Notes under the pieces: generated by a model
What the model was told of the DNA's origin: nothing
The model's database searches: none
What the model saw: the letters and a program-made list of their open reading frames with translations, nothing else
DNA from: Gemmatimonas phototrophica
GTDB lineage: Bacteria; Gemmatimonadota; Gemmatimonadetes; Longimicrobiales; Gaopeijiaceae
Reading direction: 5' to 3'
Assembly: GCA_945876015.1 (NCBI GenBank)
Contig: CAMCNM010000131.1
Coordinates: 1 to 5,959, forward strand
Length of the DNA stretch: 5,959 nucleotides
Translations under genes and position numbers: made by a program
Shown: one piece after another, positions 1-5,837 of the stretch
Layout of the letters: every line of letters starts with the position of its first letter
Position numbering within the stretch: position 1 is the stretch's first letter

Positions 1-444
1 GCGCTGGGGCTCTAGCTCGATCTTCACGCCGAGCGCCTCGAGCACGTCCGCGCTTCCGCACCTGGACGTGAACGACCGGTTGCCGTGCTTGGCCATGCGC
101 ACGCCCGCGCCGGCGGCCACGAGCGCCGCGGCGGTCGAGATGTTGAACGTGGTGACCTCGCCGCCCCCCGTGCCCGCGGTGTCCACGAGCGTCTCGGGGT
201 TCGGGGCGCGCACCGGCACCATGGCACGGCGCATCGCGCGGACGGCCCCCGCGACCTCGGCGGGTGCGAGACCCTTCCCGCGCAGGCCCACCAGCAGCGC
301 CGCCATCTGGACCGGCGTCGCCGTACCGTCCATGAACAGATTGAACGCGGATTCGGCCTCGTCCGCGCTCAGGTCTTCCCCCCCGGTCAGCTTTCCGAGG
401 AGGGTGGGGATGTGTACGGCTGGCAAAGTCGGAGTCTGGATCAT
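1..444 (-). CDS. trpD: Anthranilate phosphoribosyltransferase, N-terminal part (cut by the left edge)
   Basis: TrpD transfers the phosphoribosyl group of PRPP to anthranilate, the second committed step of cytosolic tryptophan synthesis. Reading the minus strand from ATG at 444-442 gives 148 residues with no stop before the window edge, a little under half of the usual 330-350. Residues 14-60 match the N-terminal helical domain (LLGKLTGGEDLS, then TPVQMAALLVGLRGKG). The PRPP-binding glycine loop DTAGTGGG is at 88-95, NIST at 101-104 and KHGNR at 119-123, followed by the family stretch CGSADVLEALGV at 129-140. No other in-frame ATG or GTG lies between the chosen start and the conserved domain. 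There is no Shine-Dalgarno sequence, and a promoter-like TACCCT box ends 6 nt before the ATG, so the mRNA may be leaderless. It is divergent from truA. Identity is firm; the anthranilate-contacting C-terminal half cannot be checked. Confidence 0.95.
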   Translation of the reverse strand, partial: MIQTPTLPAVHIPTLLGKLTGGEDLSADEAESAFNLFMDGTATPVQMAALLVGLRGKGLAPAEVAGAVRAMRRAMVPVRAPNPETLVDTAGTGGGEVTTFNISTAAALVAAGAGVRMAKHGNRSFTSRCGSADVLEALGVKIELEPQR

Positions 445-480
445 CGGGTTAGGGTATCGCGCCAGAAGGGAACGTTGCAA
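445..480 (-). promoter_or_regulatory. Predicted trpD promoter, leaderless type
   Basis: On the minus strand a -35-like TTGCAA (480-475) is followed by an 18-nt spacer and a -10-like TACCCT (456-451). Only six bases, AACCCG, separate the -10 box from the trpD ATG. A sigma70-type start site would fall on or within a base or two of the A of ATG, so no 5' leader is expected. No purine-rich Shine-Dalgarno tract precedes the ATG, which agrees. The boxes are seen directly; their activity is inferred. Confidence 0.55.
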
Positions 481-486
481 ATCGGC

Positions 487-521
487 TTGAACCGCACCCG
501 CCGCGCCTGTACGTTTCTCGC
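487..521 (+). promoter_or_regulatory. Predicted truA-operon promoter, leaderless type
   Basis: A -35-like TTGAAC (487-492), an optimal 17-nt spacer and a -10-like TACGTT (510-515) are present. TG directly precedes the -10 box. Six bases (TCTCGC) then lead into the truA GTG at 522. Transcription would start at or next to the start codon. There is no Shine-Dalgarno sequence. The geometry mirrors that of the trpD promoter on the other strand, and the two -35 boxes are only 6 nt apart. This would be the main promoter for the downstream gene train. Confidence 0.6.
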
Positions 522-1319
522 GTGTCGTCCGGAGAGGAAATCCGCCTCGCGCTCACCCTTCATTACGACGGCGGCGCGTTCTTCGGCTGGCAGTCGCAGC
601 GCGAGGAGCGGACGGTGCAGGGTGAGGTGGAGGCCGCCATCGAACGGCTCACCGGAGCACGTAGGGTGGTGATGGGCTCGGGCCGCACGGACCGCGGGGT
701 CCACGCCACCGGACAGGTGGCCGCCGTGAGCGTGCCGGCGAGGTGGACGGCCGTCTCGTTCCGAAAGGCCCTGAACGCGATCCTCCCGGACGACGTCTGG
801 GCCCGCGACGTGCAGGCGGTCCCGGCCTCGTTCCACCCCAGGTACGATGCCGTAGCGCGCAGCTATACGTACCGTCTCGGTTTGAGCGAGGAAGCGCGCT
901 CGCCCTTCCTGCGACGCTGGTGCTGGTGCGTCCGCACCTCCCTCGATCGGGAACTGCTGGAGCAGGCCTCGGCTCGCATCGTGGGGGCGCACTCGTTCGC
1001 GGCGTTCGCCAAGTCTGGTCAACCGGAGCGCGGAACGCGCTGCACCGTGCGCTCGACCCTCTGGGAACCCTGGGAAGGGTTGGGGCTCGCCTTCACGATC
1101 ACGGCGGACCGTTACCTCCACCACATGGTGCGGTACCTGGTCGGAACGATAGTGGAGATCGCCCGTGGGGCCCGTCCCCTGGACGACCTGACGGCGCTCC
1201 TGGAGGAGGGTCCGACCCCGGGCCGGACGACGTCGCCACCGGCGCCGGCGCGGGGGCTCTATTTGACCCTGGTGGAGTATCCCAAACATGCACTCGGAGA
1301 GGCCCTCGAGGGGGCCTGA
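522..1319 (+). CDS. truA: tRNA pseudouridine(38-40) synthase TruA
   Basis: TruA converts uridines 38, 39 and/or 40 in the anticodon stem-loop of many tRNAs to pseudouridine, in the cytosol and without a cofactor. The 265-residue product has the usual length. The N-terminal strand and GWQ motif (LTLHYDGGAFFGWQ, 11-24) are typical. The catalytic loop GSGRTDRGVHA (52-62) holds the nucleophile Asp57, equivalent to E. coli Asp60; Arg58 replaces the commoner Ala after it. The active-site tyrosine is Tyr115 in ARSYTYRL (E. coli Tyr118). HHMVRYLVGTIVEIARG (200-216) and the C-terminal GLYLTLVEYP match the second half-domain. The GTG at 522 is the only plausible start close to the domain. It lacks a Shine-Dalgarno sequence and lies 6 nt after a -10 box, so leaderless initiation is likely. 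This is the first gene of the apparent operon; the next gene begins 20 nt downstream. Confidence 0.95.
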   Translation: MSSGEEIRLALTLHYDGGAFFGWQSQREERTVQGEVEAAIERLTGARRVVMGSGRTDRGVHATGQVAAVSVPARWTAVSFRKALNAILPDDVWARDVQAVPASFHPRYDAVARSYTYRLGLSEEARSPFLRRWCWCVRTSLDRELLEQASARIVGAHSFAAFAKSGQPERGTRCTVRSTLWEPWEGLGLAFTITADRYLHHMVRYLVGTIVEIARGARPLDDLTALLEEGPTPGRTTSPPAPARGLYLTLVEYPKHALGEALEGA

Positions 1320-1339
1320 AAGGGGCTGAAAAAGGACCG

Positions 1340-1996
1340 ATGAAGATCTTCCTCGACACCGCCGACGTGGCCGAGATTCGCCGCGCCGCGGACGCCAACC
1401 TGATCGACGGGATCACCACCAATCCCTCCCTGATGGCGCAGGCGGCCGGCAAGGGCGACCCGCGTGACATCTTCCTCGAGATCTGCAAGACGGTGGACGG
1501 CCCGGTGAGCGCCGAGGTGGTGGCCATCGAGAAGGACACGATGGTCACCGAGGGAAAGCGGCTGGCCAAGATCCACGACAACATCGTGGTGAAGGTCCCG
1601 CTCACCGAGGACGGCCTGCGCGCCTGTCGCGCGCTTCGCGCCGACGGCATCCGGGTCAACGTCACGCTCTGCTTTTCGGTGACCCAGGCGCACCTCGCCG
1701 CGAAGGCGGGCGCCACGTTCATCTCGCCGTTCGTCGGACGCGTCGACGACATCTCGGGCGACGGGATGGAGCTGATCGGCCAGATCCGGCAGGTCTACGA
1801 CAACTACGGCTTCGAGACCGAGATCCTGGCCGCGTCGATCCGCCACCCGCAGCACGTGGTGCAGTCGCTCCTGCTGGGCGCGGATTGCGCCACGATGCCG
1901 GCCAAGGTGCTCTATCAGCTGCTCAAGCATCCGCTCACCGACTCGGGGCTGAGCGCGTTCCTGGCCGACTGGAAGAAGCTGGGCAAGGAGCTCTAG
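1340..1996 (+). CDS. tal: Small transaldolase (TalC/fructose-6-phosphate aldolase family)
   Basis: The 218-residue product belongs to the short TalC/FSA family of Schiff-base aldolases, which form decamers in characterised members. A transaldolase moves a dihydroxyacetone unit between sugar phosphates in the non-oxidative pentose phosphate pathway. Visible landmarks are MKIFLDTADV at 1-10 with Asp6, ITTNPSL at 25-31 with Asn28, the Schiff-base Lys85 in NIVVKVPLT, ISPFVGRVDDI at 128-138, and AASIRHP at 165-171. Two diagnostic positions, Glu59 (in SAEV) and Phe131, are those of transaldolases; E. coli FsaA has Gln59 and Tyr131. Transaldolase is therefore preferred over fructose-6-phosphate aldolase. 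A weak AAGGA (1332-1336) lies only 3 nt before the ATG, so initiation may depend on ribosomes arriving from truA. htrA starts 1 nt after the stop. Family assignment is firm; reaction specificity is inferred. Confidence 0.92.
   Translation: MKIFLDTADVAEIRRAADANLIDGITTNPSLMAQAAGKGDPRDIFLEICKTVDGPVSAEVVAIEKDTMVTEGKRLAKIHDNIVVKVPLTEDGLRACRALRADGIRVNVTLCFSVTQAHLAAKAGATFISPFVGRVDDISGDGMELIGQIRQVYDNYGFETEILAASIRHPQHVVQSLLLGADCATMPAKVLYQLLKHPLTDSGLSAFLADWKKLGKEL
1985..1990 (+). promoter_or_regulatory. Shine-Dalgarno site for the HtrA gene
   Basis: AAGGAG lies inside the last codons of the transaldolase gene, 7 nt before the GTG at 1998. It is the clearest ribosome binding site in the window and fixes the non-ATG start of the protease. 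Confidence 0.75.
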
Positions 1997-1997
1997 C

Positions 1998-3443
1998 GTG
2001 CCCCGTCCCCTCTCCCTGCTCAATGCGGCCGTGATCGCGGCCGCTCTGGCCGCGTGCGACCGGGACCCGTCCAGCTCGGCCGAGGCGCCCGCGAGCTTCG
2101 GCGCCGTTCAGCAGCAGGCCCAGCTCGAGCAGCAGCAGGCGGCGCGCGCCGATCGCTCGGCGCAGGTGGAAACGAGCCGCCGCACGGCGATCGTGGAGGC
2201 CGCCAACCGGGTCGCGCCCGCCGTGGTCTCCGTGAACACGATCTCGACAGGGTCGGGCCGCTCGAGCAGCCCCTGGGAGAGCTTCTTCTTCGCGCCCAAC
2301 CCGAACCGGCAGACGGCCGGCCTGGGATCGGGCTTCGTGATCTCGACGGATGGCGTCATCCTCACCAACGATCACGTCGTGCGCGGCGCGGATCGCATCA
2401 TGGTTACCCTGCCGGGCGGCCGGGACCTCGAGGCCAAGCTGATCGGGACCGACCCGGTCACCGACGTCGCGGTGCTCCGCGTGGACGCGAAGGATCTGCC
2501 CGTCGCGCCGCTCGGCACCTCGCAAGGACTCCTGATCGGCGAGTGGGTCGTGGCGATCGGCAACCCGTTCGGGGACATGCTCTCCAACACCGAGCCGACC
2601 GTGACGACCGGAGTCGTGAGCGCGACCGGGCGGCACATCATCCCGAACTCGGAGGGGGGCGGCTTCTACCTGGGAATGATCCAGACCGACGCCTCGATCA
2701 ACCCGGGCAACTCGGGCGGACCGCTGGTGAACGTGCTCGGCGAGGTCGTGGGCGTGAACAGCAACATCTTCTCGCGGAGCGGCGGCAGCGAAGGACTCGG
2801 CTTCGCGATTCCGATCGACCGCGCCCTCCGCGTGGCCGACGACCTGGTCAAGTTCGGCGAGGTGCGGCGCGCCTGGCTCGGCTTCGACGTCGAGCCGGTG
2901 GAAGCCGACGATTTCGGGCGTACGCGGGGCGTGCGCATCGCCCGCGTGGCCGCGGGCTCCCCCGCCGCCTCCGCGGGCCTGCGCGTCGGTACCCGGCTGC
3001 TCGAGGCGAGCGGCAGGCGCCTGAGCGCTCCGCTCGACTTCGAGAACGTGGTCATGGATCTGCGCGCCGGTGACGAGATCGCGCTGCAAGCTGAAGGAGG
3101 CAGGGCGATCCGGATCCGCAGCGAGGCGCTCCCGTCGGTGCGCGCGGAGCGCGTCCGCATCCTCGAGGATCTCGAGCTGATCACCGTCACCCCCGCGATC
3201 AAGGTCGAACGCGGCGTGCAGAGCGATCAGGGCGCCCTGGTGGTCTGGATCTCCTCCGAGCTCGCGGGACAGCTCGGCTTCGAGGAGGGCGACGTGATCC
3301 TCCAGGTGAACAACGTCAAGATCGCGACCGCCGAGGACGCGGCCGGCGTCTTCCGGCAGCTCGTGGGCCGCAGTGGCCCGATCCAGATCTACTTCGAGCG
3401 CAACGGAGGGCTTCGGGTGCAGAGCTTCTACTGGCGTGGGTGA
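1998..3443 (+). CDS. Lipoprotein HtrA/DegP-type serine protease with two PDZ domains
   Basis: This is a 481-residue HtrA-family protease, predicted to degrade or refold damaged proteins in the periplasm. Residues 5-19 form a short hydrophobic signal ending in a lipobox, LAAC, so Cys20 should be lipidated and the protein membrane-anchored. The next residue is Asp21. Residues 36-56 are a Gln/Ala-rich, possibly coiled linker. The trypsin-like domain spans about 63-285, with the triad His126 (TNDHVV), Asp156 (TDVAVLRV) and Ser239 (GNSGGPL). The segment PWESFFF at 92-98 resembles the regulatory LA loop of DegP-type proteins. PDZ1 covers about 290-378 and PDZ2 about 390-470, with typical AGL-V-G and GFEEGDVILQVN cores. 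Length and order match DegP/DegQ. The GTG start is supported by AAGGAG 7 nt upstream. The start is 1 nt after the transaldolase stop, and the 3' end overlaps purB by 8 nt. DegP versus DegQ subtype cannot be settled, so no symbol is given. Confidence 0.93.
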   Translation: MPRPLSLLNAAVIAAALAACDRDPSSSAEAPASFGAVQQQAQLEQQQAARADRSAQVETSRRTAIVEAANRVAPAVVSVNTISTGSGRSSSPWESFFFAPNPNRQTAGLGSGFVISTDGVILTNDHVVRGADRIMVTLPGGRDLEAKLIGTDPVTDVAVLRVDAKDLPVAPLGTSQGLLIGEWVVAIGNPFGDMLSNTEPTVTTGVVSATGRHIIPNSEGGGFYLGMIQTDASINPGNSGGPLVNVLGEVVGVNSNIFSRSGGSEGLGFAIPIDRALRVADDLVKFGEVRRAWLGFDVEPVEADDFGRTRGVRIARVAAGSPAASAGLRVGTRLLEASGRRLSAPLDFENVVMDLRAGDEIALQAEGGRAIRIRSEALPSVRAERVRILEDLELITVTPAIKVERGVQSDQGALVVWISSELAGQLGFEEGDVILQVNNVKIATAEDAAGVFRQLVGRSGPIQIYFERNGGLRVQSFYWRG

Positions 3444-4893
3444 GCCCGTCGAGGGCGGACGCTACGTCCACCCGCTGAGCGAGCGTTACGCCTCGCGGGA
3501 GATGCAGTCGATCTTCTCGCCCGCGCGGCGCTTCGCCTGGTGGCGGCGCATCTGGCTGGCGTTGGCCGAGTCGCAGCGCGAGCTCGGGCTGGACATCTCG
3601 GACGAAGCGATCGCCGAGATGCGCGCCGCGCTCGAGCGGCCCATCGACCTGCAGCGCGCCGCCGAGTACGAGCGCCGTTTCCGTCACGACGTGATGGCGC
3701 ACGTCCACCTGTTCGGCGACGACGCTCCGGCCGCCCGCGGCATCCTGCATCTGGGCGCGACCAGCGCTTCGATCACCGACAACACCGACCTGATCCTGCA
3801 CCGCGAGGCGCTCCTGCTGGTGAAGGCCCGCATCGTGCGGTGCGTGGGGGCGCTGGCCGAGTTCGCGCGCGCGCACAAGGATGTGGCGACGCTCGGCTGG
3901 ACGCACTTCCAGCCCGCCCAGCCCACCACCGTGGGCAAACGCGCCACGCTCTGGATCCAGGACTTCCTGCTCGACCTCGAGGAGATCCAGTTCCGGCTCG
4001 AGACGCTGCGCTTCCGCGGCATGCGCGGAACGACCGGCACGCAGGCTTCCTACCTGGAGCTGTTCGACGGGGACCACGCCAGGGTTGACCGCCTGGACGA
4101 GCTCGTGAGCAAGCGCGTCGGCTTCACCGCGAGCTACGGCGTGTCGGGGCAGACCTCGCCGCGGAAGGTGGATGCCGCGCTCGGGGCGACGCTCTCGGGC
4201 GTAGCGACATCGACGTCCAAGTTCGGGCACGACTTGAGGCTGCTCGCGCACCTGCGCGAGGTCGAGGAGCCGTTCGAGGAAGAGCAGATCGGATCGTCCG
4301 CGATGCCCTACAAGCGCAACCCGATGCGCGCCGAGCGCATCTGCGCGCTCTCGCGTCACGTGATCACCCTCGCGCAGGATCCGGCGTTCACCGCGGCGAC
4401 CCAGTGGCTCGAGCGCACGCTCGACGATTCGGCCAACCGCCGGCTCTCGATCCCGGACGCGTACCTCACGCTGGACGGCACGCTCGTCCTGGTCGAGAAC
4501 GTGGCCGGCGGGCTGGTGGTGAATCCTGCGGTGATCCGCCGCAACCTGCAGGAGCACCTGCCGTTCATGGCCAGCGAGGCGCTGCTCATGCACGCGGTCC
4601 GGAAGGGCGGCGACCGCCAGAAGCTGCACGAGAGGATCCGCCAGCATTCCATGGAGGCCGCGCGCCGCATGAAGGACGAAGGCGCCGCTCCGGACCTGCT
4701 GGAGAGGATCGCGAAGGATGCGAGCTTCGGGATCACCGCCGCCGAGCTCGATCAGCTCACGGATCCGATGCGTTTCGTGGGACGTGCCCCGGAGCAGGTC
4801 GGCCGCTTCCTGGAGAGCTGGGTCGAACCCGTGCTCGCCCTCCACCGGGACGACGCGAACGAGCGCGTTGGCGCGCCCGAGGTGCGGGTGTGA
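3436..4893 (+). CDS. purB: Adenylosuccinate lyase, eukaryotic-type
   Basis: PurB releases fumarate twice in purine synthesis: from SAICAR to give AICAR, and from adenylosuccinate to give AMP. The GTG at 3436 gives 485 residues, almost the length of human ADSL. An upstream in-frame GTG at 3373 would overlap the protease by 71 nt and add an unconserved tail; the first internal ATG would cut into conserved RYASREM. Motifs: RHDVMAHVH (83-91, catalytic His84), LGATS (106-110), THFQPAQPTT from 156 (His157), the fumarase-superfamily loop GSSAMPYKRNP (286-296, catalytic Ser287 or Ser288), and ERTLDDSANRR (326-336). These wordings match the vertebrate enzyme closely and differ from the MPHKxNP form of many bacterial PurB proteins. 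No good Shine-Dalgarno sequence precedes the start, and the 8-nt overlap with the protease suggests termination-reinitiation. purC, which acts one step earlier, overlaps the 3' end. Confidence 0.95.
   Translation: MGEPVEGGRYVHPLSERYASREMQSIFSPARRFAWWRRIWLALAESQRELGLDISDEAIAEMRAALERPIDLQRAAEYERRFRHDVMAHVHLFGDDAPAARGILHLGATSASITDNTDLILHREALLLVKARIVRCVGALAEFARAHKDVATLGWTHFQPAQPTTVGKRATLWIQDFLLDLEEIQFRLETLRFRGMRGTTGTQASYLELFDGDHARVDRLDELVSKRVGFTASYGVSGQTSPRKVDAALGATLSGVATSTSKFGHDLRLLAHLREVEEPFEEEQIGSSAMPYKRNPMRAERICALSRHVITLAQDPAFTAATQWLERTLDDSANRRLSIPDAYLTLDGTLVLVENVAGGLVVNPAVIRRNLQEHLPFMASEALLMHAVRKGGDRQKLHERIRQHSMEAARRMKDEGAAPDLLERIAKDASFGITAAELDQLTDPMRFVGRAPEQVGRFLESWVEPVLALHRDDANERVGAPEVRV
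4879..4882 (+). promoter_or_regulatory. Shine-Dalgarno site for purC
   Basis: GAGG within the last codons of purB lies 7 nt before the GTG at 4890. It supports that GTG as the purC start, together with the GTGA stop/start overlap. Confidence 0.6.
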
Positions 4894-5837
4894 AGCAGTC
4901 CACCACCGACGCGATCCTCGAGACCGCCCTGCCCCTTCCGCTGCTCCACCGGGGAAAGGTGCGCGACGTCTACGAGGCGGGCCCGCACGAGCTGATGATG
5001 GTCGCGTCCGACCGCGTGAGCGCGTTCGACGTCGTGATGAGCCGTCCGATCCCACGGAAGGGCGAGGTGCTGACCCTGCTGACCGCCTGGTGGCTGGACC
5101 GCCTGGGCGTGGACCACCACCTGCTCGAGGTGGACCCGGACCGCATCGTGGCCCGCCATCCCGAGCTCGCGGCGTGCCGCGCGAGCTGGGCGCGGCGCGC
5201 CATGCTGGTGCGGCGCGCGGAAGCGATACCGATCGAGTGCGTGGTGCGTGGTTACCTGTCGGGCTCGGCGTGGAAGGAATACAAGGAGGCCGGCACGCTC
5301 GCGGGCGAGCCCATGCCCAAGGGCCTGCGCGAGAGCGACCGTCTCCTGTCGCCCGTCTTCTCCCCGGCGACCAAGGCGGCCGCGGGGCTGCACGACGAGA
5401 ACATCTCGTACGGCGGCGTGGTCGAGCGGCTGGGAGAATCGCTGGCCATGCGGCTCCGCGACCTGTCCCTTCGCCTCTACGAGAAGGGTCGGGCCACCTG
5501 CGCCGAGCATGGCATCATCCTGGCAGACACCAAGTACGAGTTCGGCCTGGATCCCGAGGAACGGCTCCTGCTGATCGACGAGGTGATGACGCCCGACTCG
5601 TCCCGCTTCTGGCCCCAGGAGAGTTATGCTCCGGGGCGGGGACAGCCGTCGCTCGATAAACAGCCGATCCGGGACTGGCTGGACGCGCTGCCCGGCTGGA
5701 ACAAGAATCCTCCACCGCCGGCCCTTCCGGACCAGGTGGTGACGGCCGCGACGGGCCGCTATCTGGAGATCTTTCGTCGCTTGACGGGCGCGGAGCTGGA
5801 CGACTGGGAGCCGCCGCGCTTCGAGGAGAGCGCATGA
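4890..5837 (+). CDS. purC: Phosphoribosylaminoimidazole-succinocarboxamide (SAICAR) synthase
   Basis: PurC joins L-aspartate to CAIR using ATP to make SAICAR in cytosolic de novo purine synthesis; PurB then cleaves this product. The 315-residue protein is of the longer form, near yeast Ade1 (about 306) rather than the roughly 240 of E. coli PurC. Motifs: GKVRDVY nucleotide loop (22-28), SDRVSAFDV (40-48), family signature IPIECVVRGYLSGSAW (113-128), SPATKAAAGLHDENIS (158-173), second signature LADTKYEFG (211-219) and DEVMTPDSSRFW (230-241). The C-terminal part, about 245-315, carries the PSLDKQPIRDWL segment usual in the long form. The GTG start overlaps the purB stop as GTGA, with GAGG 7 nt upstream. 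The stop overlaps the next start as ATGA. The adjacent purB and close coupling support co-production of consecutive enzymes. Confidence 0.96.
   Translation: MKQSTTDAILETALPLPLLHRGKVRDVYEAGPHELMMVASDRVSAFDVVMSRPIPRKGEVLTLLTAWWLDRLGVDHHLLEVDPDRIVARHPELAACRASWARRAMLVRRAEAIPIECVVRGYLSGSAWKEYKEAGTLAGEPMPKGLRESDRLLSPVFSPATKAAAGLHDENISYGGVVERLGESLAMRLRDLSLRLYEKGRATCAEHGIILADTKYEFGLDPEERLLLIDEVMTPDSSRFWPQESYAPGRGQPSLDKQPIRDWLDALPGWNKNPPPPALPDQVVTAATGRYLEIFRRLTGAELDDWEPPRFEESA
5824..5828 (+). promoter_or_regulatory. Shine-Dalgarno site for the last gene
   Basis: AGGAG, within GAGGAGAG at the end of purC, lies 5 nt before the ATG at 5834. It confirms that a real coding region begins at this ATG even though only 42 codons are visible. 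Confidence 0.7.

Noticed and set aside
484..495. A possible operator palindrome around CGGCTTGAACCG in the trpD/truA spacer
   Set aside because: Only the outer three bases pair cleanly and the middle is imperfect. The run is better explained by the -35 box TTGAAC, so no regulator site is claimed.
85..672. A plus-strand open frame of 195 residues across trpD, the spacer and the start of truA
   Set aside because: It is antisense to conserved trpD codons, crosses the promoter region and has no recognisable domain.
441..1289. A 282-residue minus-strand open frame antisense to truA and reaching into the trpD start region
   Set aside because: It crosses the divergent promoter region and is in conflict with both trpD and truA. 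Its composition is typical of a GC shadow frame.
743..1339. An in-frame N-terminal extension of the transaldolase starting inside truA
   Set aside because: The upstream part reads truA in another frame and gives Gly/Pro/Arg-rich nonsense. The ATG at 1340 begins exactly at the family N-terminus MKIFLDTA.
1311..1339. A possible terminator or attenuator in the truA-transaldolase gap (repeated GGGGCCTGAA / GGGGCTGAA)
   Set aside because: The two similar direct repeats do not form a stable stem and no T-run follows. The 20-nt gap is most likely ordinary operon spacing.
1935..3089. A 384-residue minus-strand open frame antisense to the protease gene
   Set aside because: It has the same GC-driven origin, an Arg/His/Asp-rich composition and no domain, while the opposite strand encodes an intact catalytic triad.
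3373..3435. An earlier GTG start for purB at 3373
   Set aside because: It would overlap the protease by 71 nt and add 21 residues with no similarity to the family. The start at 3436 gives nearly the length of human ADSL.
3316..5055. A 579-residue minus-strand open frame covering purB and the start of purC
   Set aside because: It is antisense to a gene with complete motifs. Its product is Arg/His/Gly/Ala-rich with no recognisable domain. High GC with strong third-position bias opens long false frames on the opposite strand.
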